Source: DAOUBP01 sp034432655
GTDB lineage: Bacteria; Chloroflexota; Anaerolineae; CG2-30-64-16
DNA length: 63,991 nt
Assembly (NCBI GenBank): GCA_034432655.1
Contig: DAOUBP010000065.1
Coordinates: forward strand, 1 to 63,991
Reading direction: 5' to 3'
Program-made: the position numbers and the translations under genes
Part shown: positions 31,494 through 39,738 of the stretch, in pieces
Position numbering within the stretch: the first letter of the stretch is position 1
Layout: every line of letters begins with the position of its first letter
Notes under the pieces: model-generated
Told to the model about the DNA's origin: nothing
Seen by the model: the letters and a program-made list of their open reading frames with translations, nothing else
The model's database searches: none

Positions 31494-33287
31494 GTGATAC
31501 ACAATCAAATCACTGCACTGCAGCTTCGCCGCAGCGTGCACTTTCTTTTCCTCGCAATCCTGATATTTCTGCTCAGCAGCATCATCGTTTGGGCCGGGCC
31601 GGCCGGCCAGGACGCTGCGCCCGTGACCCCGCCCCAGCCGCTGGCCGGCCGCGCCAGTTATGCGGAAAACTGCGCCCCCTGTCACGGCGCGGCCGGCCTG
31701 GGGGATGGCCCTGCGGCTGCCGGCCTGGGGGTGCCGCCCACGGCGCTGGGCCGCTACGAAGCCATCGCGGCCAGGTCATGGCAGGAGCTGTTCGAGATCA
31801 CCAAGAACGGCAACATGGCGCGCATGATGCCCCCCTGGAAGAACCGTCTGACCGATCAGGAAATCTGGGATACGGTGGCCTATGCCTGGACGCTGCACAC
31901 CTCGGCCGCGGAAGTCGAGCAGGGCAAACAGCTCTATGATGCCAACTGCACTGCCTGCCACGGCCCCGACGGCCGGGGGCTTGTGCCCGGCGCGCCCGAC
32001 CTGAGCGATTTCGCCACCACGGCGACGGTCAGCCAGGCGACCTGGGCGGCTGCCGTGGCGAACGGCAAGGGAACCATGCCAGGTTTTGCCGGCAAGCTCA
32101 CCGAAGCCGAACAGCGCGCGGTGCTGGAATATGTGCGCAGCCTCTCCCTGGGGGGACCGCTCTTCCGCGGCCCGCTGGAAAAGGGGACCGGGGTCATCAG
32201 CGGCACGATCACTAACGGCACCACCGGGCAACCCATGCCGGGGCTGACCGTCGAGCTGGGCATCTTTGACCATACGGAACTGGTGGAACAGCGCGCTACC
32301 GAAACCGATGCGACAGGCCGTTACCTCTTTACAGAGCTGCCCACGGACCCCCAGGTCATCTATGCGGCCCGGGTCGTCTACCCGGCCGGGGTGCCGTACA
32401 GCAGCGACTTCATCAGCTTTGATACGGGCCAGACCGAGATCAACCTGCCGGTCACGGTGTACGAGACCACGTCCGACCCGGCCGGGGTGCGCGCCGAACG
32501 GGTACATTTCATCATCGAATTCGACCCTGCCCTGCCGGGGGAAGCCCTGATCGCGGAGCTGATCGTCTTCAGCCTGGATGGCAACCGCACCTATGTGGGG
32601 GATGGCAACGCGGTGTTGCGCTTTCCGCTGCCGGCCGGTGCCACCGACCTGGGCATCAACGAAGAGGAGATCGGCGGTCGGTTCCAGGCGACCGCGGACG
32701 GGTTTGTGGACTTGCTGCCGCTGCGACCCGGGGCCAACGTCCGGCAGGTGCTGTACCGCTACTCCCTGCCCTACACGGCAGATCGGCTGGAGCTCACACG
32801 GGCGCTCCCCTATCCTGCGGCCGCGGTCAATGCCCTGATCAGCGACGTGGGGCAAACGGTGTCCAGCCCGCAACTGGCCGATCAGGGCAAGCGCGCTACG
32901 CAAGGGGCCACCTACTTCAACCTGGCTGCCACAAACCTGCCTGCCGGCCAGGAAGTCACCATCCGCATGACCAAACTTCCCTCCGCGCAGGGTGGGGGCG
33001 GCAGTGGGGGCGGCGTGACAGCAGCCAGCCGGGTCGTGGTTTTCCTGTTGGTCGGCCTGGCTGCGGCAGTGGCGGCCCTGTTGGTGGCCTACCCCATGTT
33101 GCGTGGCCGGGTTGCGCCGGCCAGAGCCACACCGGCCGGTCTTGATCGAGAGGCTTTGCTGGATGCGTTGGCCCGACTGGAAGATGCCCACGAGGCGGGC
33201 GAGATCCCCGAAGCCGCGTATCGCGACCAGCGGCTCCGTCTGAAGGCGCAGTTGCGCGATCTTTTGAGCAGGGAAGGAGCCTTGTGA
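31494..33287 (+). CDS. Membrane-anchored dihaem cytochrome c with carboxypeptidase-like domain
   Basis: About 597 aa. An N-terminal membrane segment (LFLAILIFLLSSIIVWAG) precedes two cytochrome c domains, each with one haem motif (CAPCH and CTACH) and axial-ligand Met regions (MMPPWKNRLT, GTMPGFAGKLT). Then come a carboxypeptidase-regulatory beta-sandwich (GTITNGTTGQPMPGLTVEL), a second beta domain, a Gly-rich linker, a C-terminal membrane helix and a cytoplasmic helical tail (EALLDALARLEDAHEAGEIPE). The start is uncertain: GTG 31494 avoids the terminator stem, while GTG 31443 lies within it. Its stop overlaps the ccmA GTG, so it is coupled to haem export genes and may be an Ccm client or partner. 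Confidence 0.82.
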   Translation: MIHNQITALQLRRSVHFLFLAILIFLLSSIIVWAGPAGQDAAPVTPPQPLAGRASYAENCAPCHGAAGLGDGPAAAGLGVPPTALGRYEAIAARSWQELFEITKNGNMARMMPPWKNRLTDQEIWDTVAYAWTLHTSAAEVEQGKQLYDANCTACHGPDGRGLVPGAPDLSDFATTATVSQATWAAAVANGKGTMPGFAGKLTEAEQRAVLEYVRSLSLGGPLFRGPLEKGTGVISGTITNGTTGQPMPGLTVELGIFDHTELVEQRATETDATGRYLFTELPTDPQVIYAARVVYPAGVPYSSDFISFDTGQTEINLPVTVYETTSDPAGVRAERVHFIIEFDPALPGEALIAELIVFSLDGNRTYVGDGNAVLRFPLPAGATDLGINEEEIGGRFQATADGFVDLLPLRPGANVRQVLYRYSLPYTADRLELTRALPYPAAAVNALISDVGQTVSSPQLADQGKRATQGATYFNLAATNLPAGQEVTIRMTKLPSAQGGGGSGGGVTAASRVVVFLLVGLAAAVAALLVAYPMLRGRVAPARATPAGLDREALLDALARLEDAHEAGEIPEAAYRDQRLRLKAQLRDLLSREGAL

Positions 33288-34198
33288 GCGACCGGGTTAT
33301 GTCAGCCAGCCAGCCAACAGGCTCAACCTCCCCGGCCGCGGGCAATGTCGCCACCGCCGACATCCCTATGATCGAAACCCGCAACCTTATCAAGGCATTC
33401 GGCAGCAAGTATGCGCTGCGGGGGGTGGATCTGCGGGTGATGCCCGGCGAGTCGGTGGTGTTGTTCGGCCCTAACGGCGCAGGCAAGACCACGCTGGTGC
33501 GCATCCTGGCCAGCCTCAGCCGGCCGTCGGGAGGCACCGTGCGCATCGGCGGGCTGGACCTGAGCAGCCACGCTGACGGCATCCGTCGCTACCTGGGGGT
33601 GGTTTCCCACGCGCCGCTACTCTACGACAGCCTGACCGCCGAGGAGAACCTGCGTTTCTTCGCCGGCCTCTATGGCCTGGCTCACCCTGAGAAGCGCATC
33701 GCCGAGATGCTGGAGCGGGTTGGGCTGTATGCGCGGCGCGGCGACCTGGTGCGCACCTACTCGCGCGGCATGGTGCAACGGCTGGCTATCGCGCGCGCCC
33801 TCCTGCACGATCCTGAAGTGCTGTTGCTGGACGAGCCCGACACCGGGCTGGACCCCCAGGCAGCCGAAATGCTGCACGATCTGTTGACGGAGTTGAGCGG
33901 AAGGCGCGCGGATGTTGTAGAGACGTTGCATGCAACGTCTCTACAACGGACATCGCAGGCAACGTCTCTACAACGGACATCGCAGGCAACGCCTCTACAG
34001 ACATCGCAGGCAACGCCTCCACAATCGCGCCGGCGCACCATCGTCACGGTAACCCACAGCCTGGAACGTGGCCTGGCCATCGCCGACCGGGTCGTCATCC
34101 TGGTCAACGGCCGCATTGTATACGACGCACCGGCCCAAGGCCGGGCGCCAGCCGAATTTCGTGCCGTCTACGACACCTACGTGGGAGGCGGCCGATGA
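33284..34198 (+). CDS. ccmA: Haem exporter ATP-binding protein CcmA, with in-frame repeat insert
   Basis: A 304-aa ABC ATPase. Walker A GPNGAGKTT, Q-loop (VVSHAPLLYDSLTAEENL), signature YSRGMVQRLAIARAL, Walker B VLLLDEPDTGLD and H-loop VTVTHS are all intact. With CcmB it powers release of haem-loaded CcmE. Between Walker B and the H-loop, residues about 206-249 are a low-complexity insert (repeats of TSLQRTSQA) encoded by palindromic/tandem DNA; a normal CcmA has about 10 residues there. GTG start with GGAAGGAG; overlaps the upstream stop and the ccmB start by 4 bp each. Confidence 0.9.
   Translation: MSDRVMSASQPTGSTSPAAGNVATADIPMIETRNLIKAFGSKYALRGVDLRVMPGESVVLFGPNGAGKTTLVRILASLSRPSGGTVRIGGLDLSSHADGIRRYLGVVSHAPLLYDSLTAEENLRFFAGLYGLAHPEKRIAEMLERVGLYARRGDLVRTYSRGMVQRLAIARALLHDPEVLLLDEPDTGLDPQAAEMLHDLLTELSGRRADVVETLHATSLQRTSQATSLQRTSQATPLQTSQATPPQSRRRTIVTVTHSLERGLAIADRVVILVNGRIVYDAPAQGRAPAEFRAVYDTYVGGGR
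33914..34022. repeat. 34-nt palindrome plus tandem repeats inside ccmA
   Basis: 33914-33947 is a perfect palindrome with half-site GTTGTAGAGACGTTGCA. It is followed by three diverging copies of GGACATCGCAGGCAACG(T/C)CTCTACAAC. The GTAGAGACGTTGCATGC-type palindrome resembles repeats familiar from cyanobacterial genomes (recollection, not checked). The reading frame is kept. Confidence 0.93.
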
Positions 34199-34866
34199 GG
34201 TTTTGGCGCGTTGTGGCGGCGATCGTCTGGAAGGACATCCGCGCCGAGCTACGTACCAAGGACATCTTCAGCAGCATGTTCGTCTTCGCGCTGCTGGCTG
34301 TGATCGTCTTCAACTTCGCGTTTGAGCTGCGGGTACCCAGTATGAAGATGGTGGCGCCGGGCATCGTTTGGGTGGCCGTGTCCTTCGCGGGCACGCTCGG
34401 GCTGAACCGGGCCTTTGTCATCGAGCAGGATAAGGGCAGCCTGGCCGGCCTGTTGCTGGCACCGGTGGACCGGGCGGCCATCTACTTCGGCAAGATGCTG
34501 GGCAATTTGCTCTTCATCGTGGCGGTTGAGATCGTCCTGCTGCCGCTGGTGATGATCTTTTTCAATTTGTCGCTGTTGACCTGGGAACACCTGTTGGCGA
34601 TCTTCCTGGGCACTTTCGGGTTCGCTGCCGTCGGCACCATCTTCTCGGCGATCGCGGTCAACACCCGGGCACGGGAGGTGATGCTGCCCATCCTCCTCTT
34701 CCCGGTCCTGCTGCCCGTGCTGATCGCCGGTGTGAAACTGACCGGCGGCCTGTTGGATGGCGAGGCTTTGGCCGCGCTGGGAAACTGGCTGCGGCTGATC
34801 GTGCTGTACAATATCGGCTTTACAGTGCTGGCCTACTTGACTTTTGGCTTTGTTGTAGAAGAATAA
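34195..34866 (+). CDS. ccmB: Haem exporter permease CcmB
   Basis: A 223-aa protein with six membrane segments and the CcmB pattern: WKDIRAELRTKDIFSSMFVFALLAV at the start, GLNRAFVIEQDKGSLAGLLLAPVDRAAIYFGKML with the conserved cytoplasmic loop, and MLPILLFPVLLPVLIAGVKLT. Partner of CcmA; its start overlaps the ccmA stop (ATGA). Confidence 0.94.
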   Translation: MRFWRVVAAIVWKDIRAELRTKDIFSSMFVFALLAVIVFNFAFELRVPSMKMVAPGIVWVAVSFAGTLGLNRAFVIEQDKGSLAGLLLAPVDRAAIYFGKMLGNLLFIVAVEIVLLPLVMIFFNLSLLTWEHLLAIFLGTFGFAAVGTIFSAIAVNTRAREVMLPILLFPVLLPVLIAGVKLTGGLLDGEALAALGNWLRLIVLYNIGFTVLAYLTFGFVVEE

Positions 34867-34938
34867 AAGCAAGACTTTAGCACTATCCCGCTCTCGCCAG
34901 CTGAGGAAAACAACCGATTTGTCTTGAAGGAGACACAT

Positions 34939-35634
34939 ATGGTTCGCGCGAATCGAGGGTTGGTCGTTTTCACTGTGGTAGCGGCTGTGGCGGTCCTGCT
35001 TGCGGCCTATATGGCGCTGGTTGCGGCGCCCGATGCCGTGGGGCTGACCCCCACCGAAACCTTTGCACAGCGCATTATCTACTTCCATGTGCCCAGCGCC
35101 TGGCTGAGCATGCTGGCCTTTGGCGTCACCATGATCGGCAGCATCGGCTACCTGATCACCGGTAAACGCCGCTGGGACAACCTGGCTCTGTCTTCGGCCG
35201 AACTGGGGCTGGTCTTCACTGTGGCTGCCACGGCCAGCGGCTCCATCTGGGCCAAACCGGCCTGGAACGTATGGTGGACCTGGGACCCGCGCCTGACCAC
35301 CTATACGATCGTGTTCCTGCTGTTCGTGGCCTATTTCATGCTGCGCAGCGCGATGGAGGATCCGGCCCGACGCGCCCGCTTCGCAGCCGTCTACGGCATC
35401 TTCGCCTTCATCAGCGTGCCCATCACTTTTATGTCAATACGCTGGTGGCGGACAATCCACCCCGTCCTGATTGATTCTAAGGACGGGTTCGGCCTGGGCC
35501 CGGGCATGATGACGGCGTTTTTCATCTCCCTGGCCGCCTTTACCCTCCTCTACGTCGCCTTGCTCTGGCACCGCTATCGGCTGGAGCAGCTGCGGGAGGA
35601 GGTAGAAACGCTGAAGGAAGAGATGGGGTATTGA
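34939..35634 (+). CDS. ccmC: Cytochrome c assembly protein CcmC
   Basis: A 231-aa haem-handling membrane protein with six segments. The tryptophan-rich WWD motif (WNVWWTWDPRLT) and two flanking conserved histidines (IIYFHVPSAW and WWRTIHPV) bind haem for transfer to CcmE. A charged C-terminal coiled tail (EQLREEVETLKEEMGY) is present. ATG 34939 follows AAGGAG; a TTG 15 bp upstream overlaps that site. Confidence 0.94.
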   Translation: MVRANRGLVVFTVVAAVAVLLAAYMALVAAPDAVGLTPTETFAQRIIYFHVPSAWLSMLAFGVTMIGSIGYLITGKRRWDNLALSSAELGLVFTVAATASGSIWAKPAWNVWWTWDPRLTTYTIVFLLFVAYFMLRSAMEDPARRARFAAVYGIFAFISVPITFMSIRWWRTIHPVLIDSKDGFGLGPGMMTAFFISLAAFTLLYVALLWHRYRLEQLREEVETLKEEMGY

Positions 35635-35639
35635 GCGAG

Positions 35640-35735
35640 TGGCGGATGGGGTGAAGGAAGATTGAAGATGGAAGAAGGAAGATTCGCCCATTCGCTGATT
35701 CGCTGATTCGCCCATTCGCTGATTCTTATCAAGGA
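35640..35735. repeat. Low-complexity repeat between ccmC and the ccmD-like gene
   Basis: GAAGATTGAAGATGGAAG units followed by repeats of CGCCCATTCGCTGATT, the same word family as the tract inside the ASKHA gene and fragments at about 41190-41330 and 44966-44996. Here it lies between genes. Confidence 0.85.
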
Positions 35736-35746
35736 GAGTGACACAC

Positions 35747-35890
35747 ATGGCTTTCATGGTAGCCGCGTATTTGATCATCTGGCTGGCGGCGTTTGCTTTC
35801 ATCCTCAACATGGTGCGGCAGCAAAAGAAGCTCCAAAATGAGATCGCAATGCTCAAGGAATTGTTGAGCGAAAAGCGATCGCGAGAGTAA
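35747..35890 (+). CDS. Tiny CcmD-like membrane protein
   Basis: A 47-aa protein: MAFMVAAYLIIWLAAFAFIL forms one membrane helix, followed by a charged coiled-coil tail (QQKKLQNEIAMLKELLSEK). Size, topology and location after ccmC match CcmD, the small protein that holds CcmABC with haem-loaded CcmE. A good AAGGAG lies ten bases before the ATG. Confidence 0.82.
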   Translation: MAFMVAAYLIIWLAAFAFILNMVRQQKKLQNEIAMLKELLSEKRSRE

Positions 35891-36008
35891 CCCAAGCCAG
35901 AAGCTATATGCAGCGCCGGTTTCAAGACTGCGCGTAACATTGTAAAGGCACGGCGCATCATAGTCGCAGGCATGAGATAAACTGCCCGGATCACAAAGGA
36001 GTTGACAC

Positions 36009-36860
36009 ATGCGTATTGCTGAGCGCTGGCACACCTTTTCGCACGCGCTGGCGTTTGTCATCGGTTTCAGCCTGGTGTTCGTTGTGCTGGGTGCGTCGGT
36101 CGCGTTTATCGGCTACAGCCTCAACATGATCCTGCCGGCCATTGTGAAGGTGGGCGGCGTGATCCTCATCGTGTTCGGGTTACAAGTGGCCGGGGTATTC
36201 GGCTGGATCGCAGAGCGGATACAGCGCGCTGGCGGCCAAAGAAGCCTGCCGGGACGCGCGTTCATCGCGTTCACCGATGGCCTGAGCCGCATTATGTACA
36301 CCGAAGGGCGCGCTCAGGTACGGGTGGACCGGCGCTGGGGCTATCTTTCTTCAGCGCTGATGGGCGTTTTCTTTTCGGCAGGCTGGATCCCCTGCGTAGG
36401 CCCGGTATTGGCCGCGATCTATTTCCTGGCTAGCGACACGCAGACGGTCGCGCAAGGCGCGTTGCTGCTCCTGATCTACTCTCTGGGCCTGGGCATCCCA
36501 TTCCTGATCACCGGCGCGGCTTTCAGCACCGTGACGGGGTGGTTACGCCGCGCCAACCGACACCTCGGGCTGGTTTCAAAGATCACCGGCCTGTTCCTGA
36601 TCCTGGTGGGCGTGCTGTTGTTCAACGACCGGCTGTCGTTGATCGCCAACTTCTTCGTAGCGCGTTTCGGCACGGGCCTGGCCAGCGTTGAGCTGGGGGG
36701 CGGCGTATCAGCGGCGGTCAGCATTCCCCTGGCGTTTGTGGCCGGGCTTCTCTCGTTCCTGTCTCCGTGCGTGCTGCCGTTGATACCGGCTTACATCGGC
36801 TACCTGAGCGGCACAGCCATCGCGGGGCCGGGCATGACACCCGTCCCCGAACACGGCTAA
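36009..36860 (+). CDS. CcdA-like thiol-disulfide membrane transporter, circularly permuted
   Basis: A 283-aa polytopic protein of the CcdA family, which passes reducing power across the membrane for cytochrome c maturation using two cysteines. Normal CcdA begins with the SPCVLPLIPAYIGYLSG helix, followed by (T)FSHALAFVIGFSLVFV. Here the protein starts at the second helix (HALAFVIGF at residue 12), continues through GWIPCVGP (Cys129) and the last helices, and only then has SIPLAFVAGLLSFLSPCVLP (Cys254) at the very end. The ribosome site AAAGGAG and a clean stop bracket the gene; nothing CcdA-like precedes it. Both redox cysteines remain. With six helices, moving helix 1 to the end preserves every helix orientation. 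Confidence 0.85.
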   Translation: MRIAERWHTFSHALAFVIGFSLVFVVLGASVAFIGYSLNMILPAIVKVGGVILIVFGLQVAGVFGWIAERIQRAGGQRSLPGRAFIAFTDGLSRIMYTEGRAQVRVDRRWGYLSSALMGVFFSAGWIPCVGPVLAAIYFLASDTQTVAQGALLLLIYSLGLGIPFLITGAAFSTVTGWLRRANRHLGLVSKITGLFLILVGVLLFNDRLSLIANFFVARFGTGLASVELGGGVSAAVSIPLAFVAGLLSFLSPCVLPLIPAYIGYLSGTAIAGPGMTPVPEHG

Positions 36861-36885
36861 AGGAACCGGCGGCCGGGCCGCCCGG

Positions 36886-37626
36886 ATGAGGACGATGACA
36901 AACATTGACGTCCGGACGCCGGACAAAGGGTGGGCGGCGGCCGTGAACACAGCGGTCAATCGCCTGGTCGGTTGGCTGGCTCGCCACTGGCTGGCCACTT
37001 TCAACGCGTTCGTGTTGTTGTTCGTTGGCCTGCCGTTCCTCGCGCCGGTGCTGGCGCACGCGGGCATCACGGGGCCAGCGCAGTTAATCTACACCCTCTA
37101 CGCGCCGACCTGCCACCAGCTGCCCGAACGCTCCTTCTTCCTGTTCGGGAAACAGGTGGTCTACCACGTGCATGAGCTTGAAGAGGTGGGTGCGCTGCCG
37201 CCAGGCACCAGCCTTCTGCAACGCATGGCGTTGCGCTTCAACGGCCAGGACGAAATCGGCTACAAAGTGGCGATCTGTCAGCGCGACATCGCTATCTACG
37301 GCGCGCTTTTCCTCAACGGGCTGTTGTTCGCTGCAACGCGAAATCGGCTGCGCCGAGAAGACGGCAAGCTGCCCAAGTTGCCCCTTTGGCTCTTCGGCCT
37401 CTTGCTTATCCCGCTCATCGTGGACGGCGCCACACAACTTCTCGGCCTGCGGGAAAGCAACTGGTGGTTGCGGCTGTTTACCGGCGGCCTGTTCGGCTCG
37501 GCCCTGGTCTGGCTGGCCTACCCATACGTGCAAGAGGCCATGACAGAGGTGCAGGCGACCGCCCATCCCAACGCCGCTGAGAGCGAGGGGCGTCGAATTT
37601 TGCAAAAGCCGCCTTCTGCGGTATAA
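36886..37626 (+). CDS. DUF2085 membrane protein
   Basis: A 246-aa protein with about four membrane segments. It contains the DUF2085 hallmarks CHQLPERSFFLFG (near residue 77) and VAICQRDIAIYGALFLNGLLF (near 127), then LLIPLIVDGATQLLGLRESNWWLR. Function unknown; in Chloroflexota it is commonly near respiratory or cytochrome genes. An ATG nine bases downstream is an alternative start. Confidence 0.88.
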   Translation: MRTMTNIDVRTPDKGWAAAVNTAVNRLVGWLARHWLATFNAFVLLFVGLPFLAPVLAHAGITGPAQLIYTLYAPTCHQLPERSFFLFGKQVVYHVHELEEVGALPPGTSLLQRMALRFNGQDEIGYKVAICQRDIAIYGALFLNGLLFAATRNRLRREDGKLPKLPLWLFGLLLIPLIVDGATQLLGLRESNWWLRLFTGGLFGSALVWLAYPYVQEAMTEVQATAHPNAAESEGRRILQKPPSAV

Positions 37627-37743
37627 ATAAGATACTGGCCGGCCGATGTTCAAGGCGCGGCCTGATTATTGTTGGTTCTGCGGTGACGCAGAGCAGGGTC
37701 ATCATTGGAATTGTAACTCAGCTGAAAAGTACGGAGGCTTTCG

Positions 37744-38025
37744 GTGCCAAATCTGAAGAAGAACCCATCGGCGTTGAAGTGCGCTCGTCGGGACGCGCGC
37801 AAGGCGGTCTATCGGGGGATTATTCGCACATCCACCCGCACCTACATCAAGAAGTTCCGCGCCCTGCTGGCGGCCGGTCGCCTGGAAGAGGCGGATCAGG
37901 CGCTGCGCGTGGCCGTGCGCGCGCTGGACAAAGCTGCCGAAAAGGGCGTGTTCCACAAGAACAACGTAGCGCGGCGCAAGTCCCGGCTGATGATCGCAGC
38001 CAACAAGGCCCGCCAATCCCTCTAG
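37744..38025 (+). CDS. rpsT: 30S ribosomal protein S20
   Basis: A 93-aa basic helical protein with the S20 pattern: MPNLKKNPSALKCARRDARK, then RTYIKKFRALLAAG and EKGVFHKNNVARRKSRLM. It binds 16S rRNA in the small subunit. GTG start with GGAGG six bases upstream. A GTG (or TTG) start is common for this gene and often ties to autoregulation. A short hairpin (TCTGCG-GTGA-CGCAGA) lies at about 37677-37692 in the leader. Confidence 0.95.
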   Translation: MPNLKKNPSALKCARRDARKAVYRGIIRTSTRTYIKKFRALLAAGRLEEADQALRVAVRALDKAAEKGVFHKNNVARRKSRLMIAANKARQSL

Positions 38026-38051
38026 ACCCTGAACTTTAAGTGCGACACCGG

Positions 38052-38080
38052 TCGGCGCCTACAGGCGCCGATTTTGGTTT
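38052..38080 (+). terminator. Intrinsic terminator after rpsT
   Basis: CGGCGCC-TACA-GGCGCCG, a perfect 7-bp stem (38053-38059/38064-38070), followed by ATTTTGGTTT. Confidence 0.85.
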
Positions 38081-38786
38081 AATGGACTTCCGGGGTGATC
38101 TCTGATTCTTCGACGGGGATGACCAGTTTGTAGCCGACACCGCGGTGGGTAATCAACAGGGTGGGATGCGTAGGGTCTATCTCGATCTTCTCGCGCAACC
38201 AACGGATGTGAACGTCCAGGGTACGGGTATCGCCTAAATAGTGCGTGTCCCAAATCTCTTTCATCAGGTTTTCGCGCGAGAGCACCTGGTTAGGGCGCTG
38301 CATGAACGCGGCCAACAACCGGCACTCCTTCGGCGTCAGATGAGAACGGCCTACAGGGCTGGCCACCACCCGCAGGATCAGGTCGAGCTCCACAGGCCCG
38401 GCTTTCAAGACATGCGGGGAGGCCCGCTCGGCGAGATTACGCAAGGTATCGCGCAATTTGCGGACAGTAAACGGCCAGTTCAGGCGCTCTTCGCATTCAA
38501 CCTGAGCGCCTTTGCCCTGCTCGGTGATCAGCAGACGTACCGCCTGGGGCAACCGGCTGTGAATGACCCGACAGAGGCGCTCGGCGGAGAAATGGCTATC
38601 TGCAGTATTGACAACCACGATGTTGGGCTTGATCTTGCGTACCAACTGCAGGCCCTGGGTCTGAGTGGGCGCGAAGGTAACCGCGATGCCCTCTTGCTCC
38701 AGGTCCTTCCACACCTTATCGAACTGGCTGTCCGACCTGCCAATGAAAAGCAGCTGCAGCGGCCGAACACTTCCGCTCCGCGCCAT
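38079..38786 (-). CDS. Winged-helix regulator with degenerate receiver domain
   Basis: A 235-aa protein. The N-terminal half (about 8-115) has a receiver-like fold (LQLLFIGRSDSQFDKVWKDL), but the phospho-Asp position reads NIVVVNTADSHFSAE and the usual TxxxxxxxxKPF ending is lost. The C-terminal OmpR-type DNA-binding domain (about 125-228) is complete (LTPKECRLLAAFMQRP, TLDVHIRWLREKIE, HRGVGYKL). It is probably phosphorylation-independent. GGAGG six bases upstream supports ATG 38786. No kinase gene is adjacent. Confidence 0.88.
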   Translation of the reverse strand: MARSGSVRPLQLLFIGRSDSQFDKVWKDLEQEGIAVTFAPTQTQGLQLVRKIKPNIVVVNTADSHFSAERLCRVIHSRLPQAVRLLITEQGKGAQVECEERLNWPFTVRKLRDTLRNLAERASPHVLKAGPVELDLILRVVASPVGRSHLTPKECRLLAAFMQRPNQVLSRENLMKEIWDTHYLGDTRTLDVHIRWLREKIEIDPTHPTLLITHRGVGYKLVIPVEESEITPEVH

Positions 38787-38850
38787 CGGTTTCCTCCGGG
38801 TCAAGATGAGGTTGGCTCAATCAGCCTGCGTGGTAATCTCGTGTACAGCG

Positions 38851-38879
38851 ATTATAACCCACATCACCGCAAAAGGCAA
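38851..38879 (-). promoter_or_regulatory. Promoter of the degenerate-receiver regulator
   Basis: On the minus strand TTGCCT (38879-38874) and TATAAT (38856-38851), 17-bp spacing, about 65 bp before the ATG. Its neighbour on the plus strand is the glycosyltransferase promoter six bases away. Confidence 0.7.
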
Positions 38880-38884
38880 CAAGG

Positions 38885-38913
38885 TTGACCGACGGTGGGC
38901 ATCGTGTTACAAT
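38885..38913 (+). promoter_or_regulatory. Promoter of the glycosyltransferase gene, almost leaderless
   Basis: TTGACC (38885-38890) and TACAAT (38908-38913) with 17-bp spacing. The predicted start near 38920 is only a few bases before the ATG at 38924. Confidence 0.65.
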
Positions 38914-38923
38914 GTTTTCTAAT

Positions 38924-39709
38924 ATGTCTTCTCAAACGCTCGCTGATGCTGCGGCGCATCCAAAAGTCGTCGTTGTCATTCCCACCTATAACGAAGCCGA
39001 GAACCTGCCTGGTTTGATGGCAGAGTTGCTCGCGCTCGCTATCCCCGACCTGGTGATCATGATCGTGGATGACAATTCGCCCGATGGTACCGGCCGCGTC
39101 GCGGAGGAGTTGGCCGAACGTCTGCCGGGAACGATTCAGGTCTGCCACCGGCCGGAGAAGCAGGGGCTGGGGCGGGCATATCTGTTCGGCTTTGCGCGCG
39201 CCCTGGCTATGGGGGCCGATTATATCATCCAGATGGACGCCGATTTTTCCCATCCCCCGGCAGTGATCAAGATGATGCTGTCATTGATCCAGGATTACGA
39301 TGTGGTGGTGGGTTCGCGTTATGTGCCCGGGGGCCAGTTGGATGAACGCTGGAGCTGGTGGCGCCGCTTTCTCAGCTGGTGGGCCAATGAGGTGTGGTCC
39401 AGGAGTATCCTGGGCCTCCAGACCCGGGACATCACTGCGGGGTTCAAGTGTTGGCGGCGAGAGACCCTGCAAGGGATCGGCCTGGAACGCGTCCGCTCGA
39501 ACGGTTATGCATTTCAGGTGGAGATGACTTACCTGACCGAACGTCTGGGATACCGCATCAAAGAAATCCCCATCTACTTCGAGGACCGGCGCATCGGCAA
39601 GTCTAAGATGAGCGTGCCGGTCAAAATTCAAGGGGCGCTGGATGTCTTCCGTATCCGCTATCGCCACCGGCACCTGAAGAGACAAGGTTTACAGACCACC
39701 CCAGGCTGA
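38924..39709 (+). CDS. Polyprenol-phosphate mannosyltransferase-like GT2 glycosyltransferase
   Basis: A 261-aa GT2 enzyme close to dolichol-phosphate mannose synthase. Motifs: VVVVIPTYNEAENLPGL, IVDDNSPDGTG (Asp for nucleotide sugar), QMDADFSHPP (DxD) and GSRYVPGG, then ITAGFKCWRRETL and IPIYFEDRRIGKSKMS. It would load a sugar onto polyprenyl phosphate. No C-terminal membrane segment. The promoter leaves almost no leader, so translation probably starts at ATG 38924 without a Shine-Dalgarno. The following membrane protein fits a role in surface polysaccharide or lipid-linked sugar metabolism. Confidence 0.9.
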   Translation: MSSQTLADAAAHPKVVVVIPTYNEAENLPGLMAELLALAIPDLVIMIVDDNSPDGTGRVAEELAERLPGTIQVCHRPEKQGLGRAYLFGFARALAMGADYIIQMDADFSHPPAVIKMMLSLIQDYDVVVGSRYVPGGQLDERWSWWRRFLSWWANEVWSRSILGLQTRDITAGFKCWRRETLQGIGLERVRSNGYAFQVEMTYLTERLGYRIKEIPIYFEDRRIGKSKMSVPVKIQGALDVFRIRYRHRHLKRQGLQTTPG

Positions 39710-39738
39710 AATCAACCCTGGCTGTCCGGAGCAAACTC

